Below the pieces are notes generated by a model. That model ran no database searches and had not been told where the DNA came from. It worked only from the letters and a program-made list of their open reading frames with translations. From an uncultured SAR116 cluster alpha proteobacterium (GTDB lineage Bacteria; Pseudomonadota; Alphaproteobacteria; Puniceispirillales; Marisalimonadaceae), in NCBI GenBank assembly GCA_902589185.1, contig CACIRZ010000009.1, positions 1 to 43,813 of the forward strand: DNA of 43,813 nucleotides, read 5' to 3'. The position numbers were made by a program, and so were the translations under genes. Shown one piece after another: positions 10,041 to 18,439 of the stretch. Each line of letters starts with the position of its first letter. The stretch's first letter is position 1.

Positions 10041-10571
10041 ATGAACAATATAGAATTAGATGAACTTAGGTCTAAAATAGATGAGATTGACAAAAACTTA
10101 TGCCAATTAATAATAGATAGGCAATCCTTGGCCTCTAAGATTATGGATGCTAAAAAAGGAAGCTTCCCGTTTGATCCAAAAAGAGAAGAGGATTTAATAA
10201 AGAAACTAGTAAATTTAGGCCTAGATAAATTTTTGGTTGAAAAAGTTTGGCGACAAATTATTTCATCTAATTTATCAATGCAGAAAATCATTAAAATTGG
10301 TGTTGCTTGGAATGACGACGAAATCAAATCTGCTTATTTAGCTCATTTTGGAAACTATTTTAAAACTACTTATTTTTCCAGTGTTGTAAGTTTACTTGCT
10401 GCATTAGAAAAACAAGATATAGAGCTTGGATTTATTGATAGCCAAAGTATAGATAAATTAAAAAATCAAACAGAAATTCGAGTAAATTTCGATGTTATAG
10501 CAAATGTGCCACTTTATAAGAATATTGATCAAAAAGATTATAGCATTGTAAAATTAAAAAAAAATAATTAG
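10041..10571 (+). CDS. Chorismate mutase (AroQ) with a degenerate prephenate-dehydratase-like tail
   Basis: Converts chorismate to prephenate for tyrosine and phenylalanine. With the start at ATG 10041 (AAGG about nine bases upstream) it has 176 residues; an ATG at 10017 has no ribosome site. Residues 1-82 form an AroQ helical domain. By alignment with the E. coli P-protein the catalytic set is Arg 10, Arg 27, Lys 38/39, Asp 45, Arg 48, Glu 49 and Gln 81. Residues 84-150 (IKIGVAWNDDEIKSAYLAHF, then AALEKQDIELGFIDSQS) resemble the start of a prephenate dehydratase domain but are short and lack its catalytic TRF motif. This looks like the remnant of a P-protein or a regulatory tail. It is followed by hisC and tyrA in an operon. 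Confidence 0.85.
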   Translation: MNNIELDELRSKIDEIDKNLCQLIIDRQSLASKIMDAKKGSFPFDPKREEDLIKKLVNLGLDKFLVEKVWRQIISSNLSMQKIIKIGVAWNDDEIKSAYLAHFGNYFKTTYFSSVVSLLAALEKQDIELGFIDSQSIDKLKNQTEIRVNFDVIANVPLYKNIDQKDYSIVKLKKNN

Positions 10572-10579
10572 GATACTTA

Positions 10580-11668
10580 ATGGATTTCCCTTCTCCAAAA
10601 TTAAACATTGAAAAATTACATACCTACAAACCAAATTTTGGTAAAAGTAAAATAAATAATTTAATTAGATTATCTGCAAATGAAAGCGCCTTGGGTGCAT
10701 CTTTAGATGCCATTGAAGCTCTTAAAATTTTCTCTAATAATCTAAATAGATATCCACCACAGGTAAGTGATGAGTTATTGAGTGCAATATCTAAAAGATA
10801 TTCACTAAATAAGAAAAAAATTATTTTAGGTAATGGTTCCGATGAATTAATATCAATTCTCGCCCAAACTTTTCTGAATTATAATGATGAAGCAATATAT
10901 ACAGAATTTGGGTTTTTGCAATTTCCTCAAGCCATTTCGATAGTGGGCGCTATGGGTGTTGTAGCAAATGATGTAAATCATACAGCTAGTGTTGATAATA
11001 TTCTTTCAAAGATAAGTAAGAAAACTAAGCTAATTTTTTTAGCAAATCCTAACAATCCTACGGGTACATTTATATCTAAGAATGAAGTCATTAGACTACA
11101 CGAATCAATTCCTAAAAATATTCTTTTAGTTTATGATGCTGCTTATTCAGAATTTGTTGTTAATGATGATTACATAGATGGTAGTGAACTCGCAGAGAAA
11201 TATGAAAATGTGATAATGTTAAGAACATTTTCAAAATTACATGGTTTAGCCTCTCTGAGATTAGGCTGGGGTTATGCTTCAGAAAATATAATTGAAAACC
11301 TTATGAAAGTACGTGGTCCTTTTAGCGTAAATGCTGCTGCAATTATGGCAGGTGTTGCGGCTTTAGAAGATTTAGAGTTTCAAAAAAAATCTGTTCAACA
11401 TAACCTCAAATGGATGTCTTGGTTGGAAAAAGAATTGAAATCACTTAACTTGGAATTTCAAAGTTCGATTACTAATTTTCTATTAATAAAGTTTCCTATT
11501 GAGCATAACTATAGTGCAGAGAATGCAGAAAGTTTTCTTGCTTCTAAAGGAATATTAGTTAGGGGAATGAAAGTTTATGGTTTATCAAATTATTTAAGAG
11601 TTTCGATAGGTACTAAAGAAGAAAATATAAAATTTATAAGTGAATTGAAAACTTTTTTTAAAAAATGA
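10580..11668 (+). CDS. hisC: Histidinol-phosphate / aromatic aminotransferase (HisC family)
   Basis: PLP enzyme of fold type I, 362 residues. Visible are the N-terminal LSANESALGAS, NPNNPTGTF (156-164), the aspartate binding the PLP nitrogen in LVYDAAYSEF (Asp 186), the Schiff-base lysine in TFSKLHGLASLRLGWG (Lys 219), and the C-terminal LRVSIGTKEEN. These are HisC hallmarks. Position between chorismate mutase and tyrA suggests it also, or mainly, transaminates prephenate-derived acids (phenylpyruvate, 4-hydroxyphenylpyruvate). HisC-family enzymes often serve both pathways. An AGGA overlaps the upstream stop nine bases before the ATG. It overlaps tyrA by ATGA. Confidence 0.88.
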   Translation: MDFPSPKLNIEKLHTYKPNFGKSKINNLIRLSANESALGASLDAIEALKIFSNNLNRYPPQVSDELLSAISKRYSLNKKKIILGNGSDELISILAQTFLNYNDEAIYTEFGFLQFPQAISIVGAMGVVANDVNHTASVDNILSKISKKTKLIFLANPNNPTGTFISKNEVIRLHESIPKNILLVYDAAYSEFVVNDDYIDGSELAEKYENVIMLRTFSKLHGLASLRLGWGYASENIIENLMKVRGPFSVNAAAIMAGVAALEDLEFQKKSVQHNLKWMSWLEKELKSLNLEFQSSITNFLLIKFPIEHNYSAENAESFLASKGILVRGMKVYGLSNYLRVSIGTKEENIKFISELKTFFKK

Positions 11669-12549
11669 AGATGAAATTAGAATTTAAAAAAATTTCTATT
11701 ATAGGTTTAGGTTTAATTGGAACCTCTATTTTACATGCAATTAGAGCAAAACAATTAGAAGGAGTTACAACTTTTGCATATGACGTAAATTCAAAACATA
11801 GAGATATAGTATCAGAAATGAAAATAGCCACATTTGTTTGTGATGAAATTCATAAAGCAGTTAAAGAAGCTGATTTAGTTATACTTGCAGTACCTGTTGG
11901 TTCTATGAAAACGGTAGCAATATCAATTGCTTCTTCATTAAAAGAGAATGCCATTGTTACTGATACTGGATCTACGAAAAGTTCTGTTATAAACGATGTT
12001 AATCCATACATACCAAAGAGTGTAAATTTCATACCATCACATCCTCTTGCGGGCACAGAATATTCTGGACCTCAATCTGGATTTAGCTCATTATTTGAAA
12101 ATAGATATTGGTTAATAATTTGTAATAAGGAAACAGATAATACAAAAAAACTTGCTAAATTTTTTAAAAATTTTGGAGCTATCGTTGAAACTGTAAGTGC
12201 AGAATATCATGATAAAATTCTTGCAATTACATCACATCTACCACATTTAATTGCATTTACCATTGTTGGAACAGCTTCTGATTTGGAAGCTGACTTAAAG
12301 AATGATGTAATCAAATTTTCTGCTTCAGGTTTTAGAGATTTTACTAGAATTGCTGCATCAGATCCAATAATGTGGAGGGATGTTTTTTTAAATAATTCTG
12401 AAGCTGTTCTAGAGATGTTACAAAGATTTAACGAAGATTTATCAGATCTTCAAAAAGCTATAAGAAAAAAACAAGGTCAAAAATTACATTCTTTCTTTTC
12501 CAGGACAAGATCAATACGTAAAAAAATAATTGAAGCAGGCCAAATATAA
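11665..12549 (+). CDS. tyrA: Prephenate/arogenate (cyclohexadienyl) dehydrogenase
   Basis: NAD(P)-dependent oxidative decarboxylase making 4-hydroxyphenylpyruvate or tyrosine. It has 294 residues. The Rossmann motif IIGLGLIGTSI is near residue 11, then LVILAVPVGSM, VTDTGSTKSSV, and the catalytic-site SHPLAGTEYSGPQSG near 130. Later ITSHLPHLIAF and SGFRDFTRIAASDPIMWRDV are typical TyrA C-terminal segments. The start overlaps hisC by ATGA; ATG 11671 is an alternative. No ACT domain follows, so feedback control, if any, is not of the ACT type. The gene ends eight bases from the convergent YdcF-type gene. Confidence 0.92.
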   Translation: MKMKLEFKKISIIGLGLIGTSILHAIRAKQLEGVTTFAYDVNSKHRDIVSEMKIATFVCDEIHKAVKEADLVILAVPVGSMKTVAISIASSLKENAIVTDTGSTKSSVINDVNPYIPKSVNFIPSHPLAGTEYSGPQSGFSSLFENRYWLIICNKETDNTKKLAKFFKNFGAIVETVSAEYHDKILAITSHLPHLIAFTIVGTASDLEADLKNDVIKFSASGFRDFTRIAASDPIMWRDVFLNNSEAVLEMLQRFNEDLSDLQKAIRKKQGQKLHSFFSRTRSIRKKIIEAGQI

Positions 12550-12557
12550 GAAAAAAA

Positions 12558-13172
12558 TTATGTGTTAAAAAATTTTATCCTAAGGCTTGCAATTATGAAT
12601 TTACAATATTCTGTAAAAACTAAACTAAATGTTTGATATGAACTAAGCCAATTTTCAATATCATGTTTTTTAGGGGCAATCGCATAAGTATAAATTTTTA
12701 GATTTGGCATAACATTTTTGAACTCCAGAATAGCTCTTGGCATATGATAATTACTAGTTATTAGTATAAATTCTTTTATACCATTTTTACTAGTCCATTT
12801 TAAAGTTTCGCTAGCATTTGTTAAAGTGTTTTTTGAAACGTCGTCTAGGTCAATGCAGCATTGAATTAACTGAGGATAAAAGTTTGGGCCTAACTTGTTT
12901 TTAAGACTACTTTTGGTAAAACCCATACCCGTACCACTTACAAGAATTTTAAAATTTATATTTTTTGAATTTTTAAAATCTTCAATAATTTTCAAACCAT
13001 CCTTAATCCTATTAGCACCCCCAGTTAATATAACAATATTAGGGCTTTCTATGTTAGAAAACTTTGTTAAAGATAAAATATGTTTTTTAAAGTTACTTAA
13101 TTCAATAATAAAAAGAGTAAACATTGAAGTTAATAAAAATATAAAAAAGATTTTAAAAATTCTGAATAACAT
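12558..13172 (-). CDS. YdcF/ElyC/SanA-type (DUF218) membrane-anchored protein
   Basis: Protein of 204 residues with one N-terminal membrane helix (about 3-25) and a DUF218 domain outside or beside the membrane. Visible DUF218 features are IVILTGGANRIKDGL, ILVSGTGMG, SKNTLTNASE and ILITSNYHMPRA, with the conserved Asn-Thr and His-x-x-Arg positions. Family members (SanA, ElyC, YdcF) affect envelope integrity and enterobacterial common antigen or peptidoglycan metabolism, but the biochemical role is unsettled. It is convergent to tyrA and divergent from the zinc-ribbon protein gene. Confidence 0.82.
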   Translation of the reverse strand: MLFRIFKIFFIFLLTSMFTLFIIELSNFKKHILSLTKFSNIESPNIVILTGGANRIKDGLKIIEDFKNSKNINFKILVSGTGMGFTKSSLKNKLGPNFYPQLIQCCIDLDDVSKNTLTNASETLKWTSKNGIKEFILITSNYHMPRAILEFKNVMPNLKIYTYAIAPKKHDIENWLSSYQTFSLVFTEYCKFIIASLRIKFFNT

Positions 13173-13202
13173 AAAAATTCAATTCAAATTGATTTAAACA
13201 TG

Positions 13203-13232
13203 TTGGCAATAAAAGCCATGTTAGTATACAAT
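13203..13232 (+). promoter_or_regulatory. Candidate sigma-70 promoter
   Basis: TTGGCA (13203-13208) and TACAAT (13227-13232) are separated by 18 bases and each differs from consensus at one position. A start of transcription near 13240 would leave a leader of about 30 bases before the ATG at 13270. An alternative -10, TATACA at 13225, would give spacing 16. Confidence 0.5.
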
Positions 13233-13269
13233 ACATGATTATTTCAATAATTTCATGAGGAATTTATAC

Positions 13270-14115
13270 ATGCATGAAACGTGTAAATCATGCGGAACGG
13301 TATTTGAAGTTAATCAAAGTATTTTAACGAGTAATATTAAGTGGTTAAAATGTGGAGTTTGTAATAAAAAATGGGCTTTATCCTCAAAGCAAAAAGAAAA
13401 ATTAATTAAAAATGATGTTGAAATTAAAGATAAAACTGAAAAAGTTAAAAAAGAGTTAGCCTCTATAAAATCAGTAGTGGAAGGTAAATCAAAAATTTTA
13501 GCTAAAAAACCTAATCCTGTACTATATCAAAAAAACAAAACAGTTGCAGAAATTGCCTCAGAATTATCATTATCTAAACTTAATGAAACTAATAAAAACA
13601 AAATAAAAAAGAATGAAAATGGAAGTAAAAAAAAGAAAATAAAAAAGTTAAATATATTACCATTTCTTATAATTGCTTTAGGTTTAATATTTTTCTTGGC
13701 TATTTTTTTTCGTTCGACTCTATTGAGTTTCAGTTTTTTTTATTTCCCAAATCACTCACAGAATTATTTCAAAAAGATTAACTCTTTTTTTACAAAAATT
13801 AATTTGCCTATTTTGGCTGATACTAAAAATTTAAACTTGACTAATTTTATTGCTACAGTCCAAGAACAAAATGTAATATTTAGTGGTACAATTAAAAACA
13901 TTTCAGAAAGACCAATGTTAGTACCGAGAATTAAAATCATAGGAGTAAGAGAAGATAGAAAAATTATTCTGGAAAAAGTATTAATATTAGAAGATAAAAT
14001 TGTCCTTCCAAATTCTGAAATAAGCTTTAACAAGTCAGTAAGAGTAAAAATTCAAAATCAAAAAGACAATGTTACTATTAAAGCAACACTGATAAAAAAA
14101 TTATTTGAATATTAA
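13270..14115 (+). CDS. MJ0042-type zinc-ribbon membrane protein with DUF3426-like C-terminus
   Basis: Protein of 281 residues with an N-terminal zinc ribbon (Cys 5, 8, 28, 31; CKSCGTVF and CGVCNKKW), a lysine-rich linker, one membrane helix at about 129-150 (ILPFLIIALGLIFFLAIFF), and a beta-rich C-terminal part (NFIATVQEQNVIFSGTIKNI, then PNSEISFNKSV) that looks like the DUF3426/FxLYD-type domain. The start at 13270 is chosen because AGGA sits nine bases upstream and the zinc ribbon normally begins the protein; ATG 13255 would add five residues. Alphaproteobacterial relatives are common and uncharacterised; a regulatory or envelope role is speculative. Its stop shares TTAA with lysA. Confidence 0.8.
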   Translation: MHETCKSCGTVFEVNQSILTSNIKWLKCGVCNKKWALSSKQKEKLIKNDVEIKDKTEKVKKELASIKSVVEGKSKILAKKPNPVLYQKNKTVAEIASELSLSKLNETNKNKIKKNENGSKKKKIKKLNILPFLIIALGLIFFLAIFFRSTLLSFSFFYFPNHSQNYFKKINSFFTKINLPILADTKNLNLTNFIATVQEQNVIFSGTIKNISERPMLVPRIKIIGVREDRKIILEKVLILEDKIVLPNSEISFNKSVRVKIQNQKDNVTIKATLIKKLFEY

Positions 14116-15374
14116 ATAAACTCAATTATTTTTTCTTTTGATATTATGTCTAGAATGTTGTCAGTTTCTTTTAATTTATACGAATTACCATTATAAATTA
14201 AAACTTCAACTGCATCGACCCTTGCATTATAATTAGATTTCATTACTGATGAATATGCTCCTGTAGTTCTTATTATTAATAAATCATTATTATTAACCTC
14301 AGTTATTTTTCTGTTAAGAGCAATAAAATCTCCAGTTTCACAAATTGGTCCAACAATATCCGCAATAATTTTTTTACCTGAAATCTTTTTAACAGGTTCT
14401 ATTCTATGGTATGCATCATATAAAGTCGGTCTAATTAAATTGTTCATTGCTGCATCAATTATAATAAAATTTTTATCTTTATTCTTTTTATTTCTTATTA
14501 CTTTTGTCACTAAAACTCCAGCTTCAGCTATTAAGATTCTTCCTGGCTCAAAGCTTAATTTATATTCAGAATCTAGAAATAAATCAGAGATAACTTTTTT
14601 ATAGGTTTCAAAATCTGGATTCTTATTTTCATCATAATATATTCCAATTCCACCTCCTAAATCCAAAGTAGGAACCTTAAATCCATCGTTTTTAAGTTTA
14701 TCAGCAACAGTTTTTAGGTTTGAATAAGCTTTGTGAAAGAAATTGAAATCAAAAATCTGAGATCCAATGTGAACACCCAAACCAACTGGATTTATATATT
14801 GTAATTTGTGCAATTTTTCATAGATTGAGAAAATATCTTCATTATCAATACCAAATTTAGTTTCTTTTTCTCCAGTTGATATTTTCTTATGAGTATTTGG
14901 TGCAATATCAGGATTTATCCTTAAACAAATATTTGCTGTTATCTTGAGCTTTGAAGCAACTTGATTGATATCATAAAGTTCTTCTTCAGATTCAATATTA
15001 AATTGTAAAATTTTATTTCTTATTGCTATTTCAATCTCATTTTTATCTTTCCCAACACCAGAAAAAATTATTTTATCTGGTGTTATTCCAGCTGCAATAC
15101 ATTTGTGAAATTCACCTATAGATACTATATCAGCTCCTGCACCTAACTTTCCAAAAAATTTAATTATATTCACAGAATCATTTGCTTTTACAGCATAGTG
15201 AATATTTCCTTTGACATTTTTGACAGTATTTTGAAAGACTTCATATCTTTCTTTCATTAAGCCTGTATCGTATATAAATAGTGGTGAGCCATACTTTTCT
15301 GTAAGACTGTCTAGCTTAATTCCTTGAACATTAAGTTCATTATTTTTATCTCTGTAAAAACCTAAAGGGTGCAT
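14112..15374 (-). CDS. lysA: Diaminopimelate decarboxylase
   Basis: PLP enzyme (fold type III) that decarboxylates meso-diaminopimelate to L-lysine. It has 420 residues, normal length. The Schiff-base lysine is Lys 63 in HYAVKANDS; GVHIGSQIFD and the glycine-rich LDLGGGIGIYY bind the cofactor phosphate; SFEPGRILIAEAGVLVTKV and the catalytic cysteine in GPICETGDF follow, then GAYSSVMKSNYNAR. The start ATG 15374 follows the small lipoprotein gene by seven bases, so the run argH, lipoprotein, lysA is probably one transcript. Four-base convergent overlap with the zinc-ribbon protein gene. Confidence 0.96.
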   Translation of the reverse strand: MHPLGFYRDKNNELNVQGIKLDSLTEKYGSPLFIYDTGLMKERYEVFQNTVKNVKGNIHYAVKANDSVNIIKFFGKLGAGADIVSIGEFHKCIAAGITPDKIIFSGVGKDKNEIEIAIRNKILQFNIESEEELYDINQVASKLKITANICLRINPDIAPNTHKKISTGEKETKFGIDNEDIFSIYEKLHKLQYINPVGLGVHIGSQIFDFNFFHKAYSNLKTVADKLKNDGFKVPTLDLGGGIGIYYDENKNPDFETYKKVISDLFLDSEYKLSFEPGRILIAEAGVLVTKVIRNKKNKDKNFIIIDAAMNNLIRPTLYDAYHRIEPVKKISGKKIIADIVGPICETGDFIALNRKITEVNNNDLLIIRTTGAYSSVMKSNYNARVDAVEVLIYNGNSYKLKETDNILDIISKEKIIEFI

Positions 15375-15381
15375 AATAAAT

Positions 15382-15495
15382 CTATTTTTTTGTAGTGATT
15401 TCTATAGGTTTTATAGGAGAATCCTTTCTTCCGCAGCCATATAAAGAAACAGATGATATAAATATTACAACTAGAAGTATGATTTTGAAATTCAT
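15382..15495 (-). CDS. lptM: Tiny LptM (YifL)-like outer-membrane lipoprotein
   Basis: A 37-residue ORF between argH and lysA: a lysine near the N-terminus, a hydrophobic stretch (about 5-18), and a lipobox LYGC with the lipid-carrying cysteine at 21. The mature part begins CGRKDSPIKP, matching the CGxKGPL..P start of LptM, the small lipoprotein known in E. coli to help assemble the LptDE lipopolysaccharide export complex. Short lipoproteins of this type are commonly found next to lysA or dapF. At 17 mature residues this one is very short. The gene name is by motif and context. The start lies seven bases after the argH stop. Confidence 0.75.
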   Translation of the reverse strand: MNFKIILLVVIFISSVSLYGCGRKDSPIKPIEITTKK

Positions 15496-15502
15496 TCTTT
15501 GA

Positions 15503-16915
15503 TTATCCCTCTAAAAATCTTTTCTTAGCATTTTCAACAGCTTTTAAAACATTTTTCGGCGCTGTTCCACCATAAGATGTTCTACTTGATACAGAATTTT
15601 TAATCTTTAAAACTTCTAATATTTTTAAATCTACATTAGGAACAACACTTTGGATATCCTCTAAAGTTAAATTTTCTAAAGAAGTCATTTTTGTCTCAGC
15701 TAATAAAACTATTTTACCTGTTAAATGATGAGCTTCTCGGAAGGGTATTTTAAGATTTTTTACAAGGTAATCTGCTAAGTCTGTAGCAGTTGGAAAGCCT
15801 TTTTGAAGTGCCTCCATCATTTTTTCAGGAATAGGTTCAATATCTCCGATCATACCTTCCATATTCAAAATGCATAGTTCAATATTTTTAGCAGTATCAA
15901 TTATTGGCTCTTTATCTTCTTGCATATCTTTGCCATATGTCATTGGCAGTCCTTTCAGAACTGTCATTAAACTTAGTAAATTACCAAATATTCTACCAGG
16001 TTTAGCCCTTATTAATTCAGCTGCATCTGGATTTCTTTTTTGAGGCATAATACTAGAACCAGTTGTAAAGTTTTCTGGTAATTTAACAAAATTAAACCTG
16101 TCAGACGACCAAATAACTAATTCTTCAGCAAGCCTAGATAAATGTATAGCTATTAGTGATGATGCAGACATAAATTCAATTGCAAAATCCCTATCAGCAA
16201 CAGCGTCCATTGAATTTTCAGTAGGTTTGCTAAAGCCAAGTTTGTTTGCTACAAAGTGTCTATCTATTGGATAACTAGTACCTGCTAAAGCAGCAGAGCC
16301 CAAAGGTAACTCATTCATTCTTTTTCTACAGTCAAGTAATCTTCCCCTATCTCTACCAAACATCTCCACGTAAGCTAATAGATGGTGTCCAAATGTAACT
16401 GGTTGACCGACTTGAAGATGGGTATAGCCAGGCATAAAGAGATCATAATATATTTCGGATTTTTCAATAAGTGTACGTTGCAAATTTTTCAGACTTAATT
16501 CTATTTCATCAATTTTTTTTCTTAGCCATAATTTGATATCAGTTGCAACTTGATCATTCCTTGATCTAGCAGTATGTAATTTTTTACCAGTATCTCCTAT
16601 TATTTCCACTAATCTATTTTCAATATTCATATGTATATCTTCTAGTTTAGTCGAGAAATTAAACTCTTTGTTGGATATTTCTTTTTTTATTTGTTCTAAA
16701 CCAGACTTAATAGATAAAAACTCTTTTTCAGATATAATATTTTGTTTAGATAACATTTCTGAATGTGCTATTGATCCATCAATATCCTCGATATAAAGTA
16801 TCTGATCAAATTGAATCGATGAATTAAACCCCTCCATTAACTCGCTAGGAGATGTAGAAAATCTTCCACCCCAAATTTTATTATTTTTTTGTTTATCTAA
16901 ACTACTTTTTTTCAT
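15503..16915 (-). CDS. argH: Argininosuccinate lyase
   Basis: Last step of arginine synthesis: argininosuccinate to arginine and fumarate. The fumarase/aspartase superfamily signature GSSIMPQKRNPD is near residue 285, preceded by HTARSRNDQVATD (substrate-binding) and PGYTHLQVGQPVTFGHHLLAY (catalytic His region). The start is placed at ATG 16915, giving 470 residues and the usual KIWGGRF close to the N-terminus; a TTG at 16933 would add six residues. No strong ribosome site is visible at either. The gene diverges from the tlpA-like gene across about 50 bases, the classic alphaproteobacterial argH/tlpA arrangement. Confidence 0.95.
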   Translation of the reverse strand: MKKSSLDKQKNNKIWGGRFSTSPSELMEGFNSSIQFDQILYIEDIDGSIAHSEMLSKQNIISEKEFLSIKSGLEQIKKEISNKEFNFSTKLEDIHMNIENRLVEIIGDTGKKLHTARSRNDQVATDIKLWLRKKIDEIELSLKNLQRTLIEKSEIYYDLFMPGYTHLQVGQPVTFGHHLLAYVEMFGRDRGRLLDCRKRMNELPLGSAALAGTSYPIDRHFVANKLGFSKPTENSMDAVADRDFAIEFMSASSLIAIHLSRLAEELVIWSSDRFNFVKLPENFTTGSSIMPQKRNPDAAELIRAKPGRIFGNLLSLMTVLKGLPMTYGKDMQEDKEPIIDTAKNIELCILNMEGMIGDIEPIPEKMMEALQKGFPTATDLADYLVKNLKIPFREAHHLTGKIVLLAETKMTSLENLTLEDIQSVVPNVDLKILEVLKIKNSVSSRTSYGGTAPKNVLKAVENAKKRFLEG

Positions 16916-16968
16916 TTTATTATATATATTCAATACTAAGAAATTATTAATCTAAAGTAATACTTAAC

Positions 16969-17502
16969 ATGCTTATATCAAATTTTAATAAAAAAATAAT
17001 AATATTATTATATCTCGCAATTTTGTCCGGGAATGCTTACGCTGACGAATACCTAGATAAAATAAGTGATAAAATAAAATTTCCAACTTTAAAGGTTCTG
17101 GATAATAGAGAAAAGCCTATTATATTAAAATTTAATCAGGATTTGAAGAAAAAAGGTTATGTAATTAATTTTTGGGCCACTTGGTGTGTCCCTTGTAAAG
17201 AAGAGTTGCCTGATTTAAGTTTATTAAAATCTAAAATTAAAAAATACAATATAGACGTTTTAACTATATCAATAGATAAAAAAGACATTAAAGATCAACT
17301 AAAATTTTTATCTAATAATGGTGCTTCAAATTTAGATCACTTCTTTGACAACGAAATGAAAATTTTTAAAGCATTAAAATTGAGAGGAATTCCTACAACA
17401 ATAATAGTTAATCAAAATAGTTTCATAATTTCAAAACATGAGGGAATTTTAAAATGGGGAGAAGATACAATAATAAATAAGATAAAAAGCTTATTTTATT
17501 AG
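16969..17502 (+). CDS. tlpA: TlpA-type periplasmic thioredoxin-fold protein
   Basis: Protein of 177 residues with an N-terminal signal peptide (basic NKK, hydrophobic 9-20, likely cut after AYA at 25) and a thioredoxin-like domain carrying WCVPC with Cys 73 and Cys 76 in NFWATWCVPCKEELPDL. The cis-proline segment is GIPTTIIVNQ. TlpA/ResA-type proteins reduce periplasmic disulfides for cytochrome c or cytochrome oxidase copper-site maturation. The partner here is not known, but the organism needs oxidase maturation (ctaA lies at 26876). Its 3' end overlaps etfA by 12 bases on the opposite strand. Confidence 0.87.
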   Translation: MLISNFNKKIIILLYLAILSGNAYADEYLDKISDKIKFPTLKVLDNREKPIILKFNQDLKKKGYVINFWATWCVPCKEELPDLSLLKSKIKKYNIDVLTISIDKKDIKDQLKFLSNNGASNLDHFFDNEMKIFKALKLRGIPTTIIVNQNSFIISKHEGILKWGEDTIINKIKSLFY

Positions 17503-18420
17503 TTTCTCCATTTCTGGCACAGTTTTAAATAAATCATCAGCAAGCCCATAGTCAGACACAGAAAAAATAGGAGCCTCTTCGTCTTTATTTATCGCTACAA
17601 TTACCTTACTGTCTTTCATGCCTGCTAAATGCTGTATTGCGCCAGAAATTCCAGCAGCTATATATAAATTTGGGGCAACTACTTTTCCAGTTTGGCCTAC
17701 TTGCCAATCGTTGGGCACATAGCCAGCATCAACTGCCGCTCTACTTGCCCCCATTGCTGCTCCTAGTTTGTCCGCCAATTTTTCTAGTACTTGAAAGTTT
17801 TCAGCCGATCCAAGGCCTCTTCCACCTGAAACAACAATATCAGCAGCAGTTAATTCAGGTCTTTCATTTTGTGAAAGTTCTGAATTAATATATTTTGTTA
17901 ATTCAGTATTTTTCTCAGCTTTAATAGATACAGCTTCAACTTGATTTTCATTTAATGAAGCTTTTTCAAATGCAGTAGTCCTTACAGTAATAACTTTACA
18001 TGCATCTTCGCTCTTGCAAGTGGCTATGGCGTTGCCAGCGTAAATTGGTCTTTTAAAAGTATTTTCGTCTATTATTTCAATTATATCTGGAACAATCATA
18101 ACATCTAGCAAAGCAGCTAGACGAGGAGCTGTATTTTTTCCACTAGCTGTATTTGAAAATAAAATGTGAGAATAATTTTGTGCAATAGATTTAATAAGGA
18201 CAGATAAATTTTCTGCTATTGAGTTTTTATACATTTCATCATTGCAATAAAGAACTTGATAAAGACCGTCAATTTTGCTTGCATTGTCAATAACTTCTTG
18301 GCAACTATGACCCACAACTAACAAGTCAGTATCGCCAATTTGTTTGGCTGCATTTACAGTATGTAAAGTAGCAGGCAAAAGTTCATGATTATTATGTTCA
18401 GCTATAGCAAGTACTTTCAT
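17491..18420 (-). CDS. etfA: Electron transfer flavoprotein subunit alpha
   Basis: FAD-carrying subunit of ETF, which collects electrons from acyl-CoA and other dehydrogenases and passes them to ETF:quinone oxidoreductase. It has 309 residues, normal. The N-terminal domain has VLAIAEHNNHELLPATLHTV; the C-terminal FAD domain has VVSGGRGLGSAENF, the signature region GASRAAVDAGYVPNDWQVGQ, GKVVAPNLYIAAGISGAIQH and AINKDEEAPIFSVSDYG. It follows etfB by 19 bases on the same strand. Confidence 0.97.
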   Translation of the reverse strand: MKVLAIAEHNNHELLPATLHTVNAAKQIGDTDLLVVGHSCQEVIDNASKIDGLYQVLYCNDEMYKNSIAENLSVLIKSIAQNYSHILFSNTASGKNTAPRLAALLDVMIVPDIIEIIDENTFKRPIYAGNAIATCKSEDACKVITVRTTAFEKASLNENQVEAVSIKAEKNTELTKYINSELSQNERPELTAADIVVSGGRGLGSAENFQVLEKLADKLGAAMGASRAAVDAGYVPNDWQVGQTGKVVAPNLYIAAGISGAIQHLAGMKDSKVIVAINKDEEAPIFSVSDYGLADDLFKTVPEMEKLIK

Positions 18421-18439
18421 TTTATATTCCTTTATTTTC

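Noticed and set aside
13198-13225. AACATG/CATGTT inverted repeat before the zinc-ribbon protein gene
   Set aside because: Only six bases per arm and overlapping the candidate promoter; too weak to call an operator.
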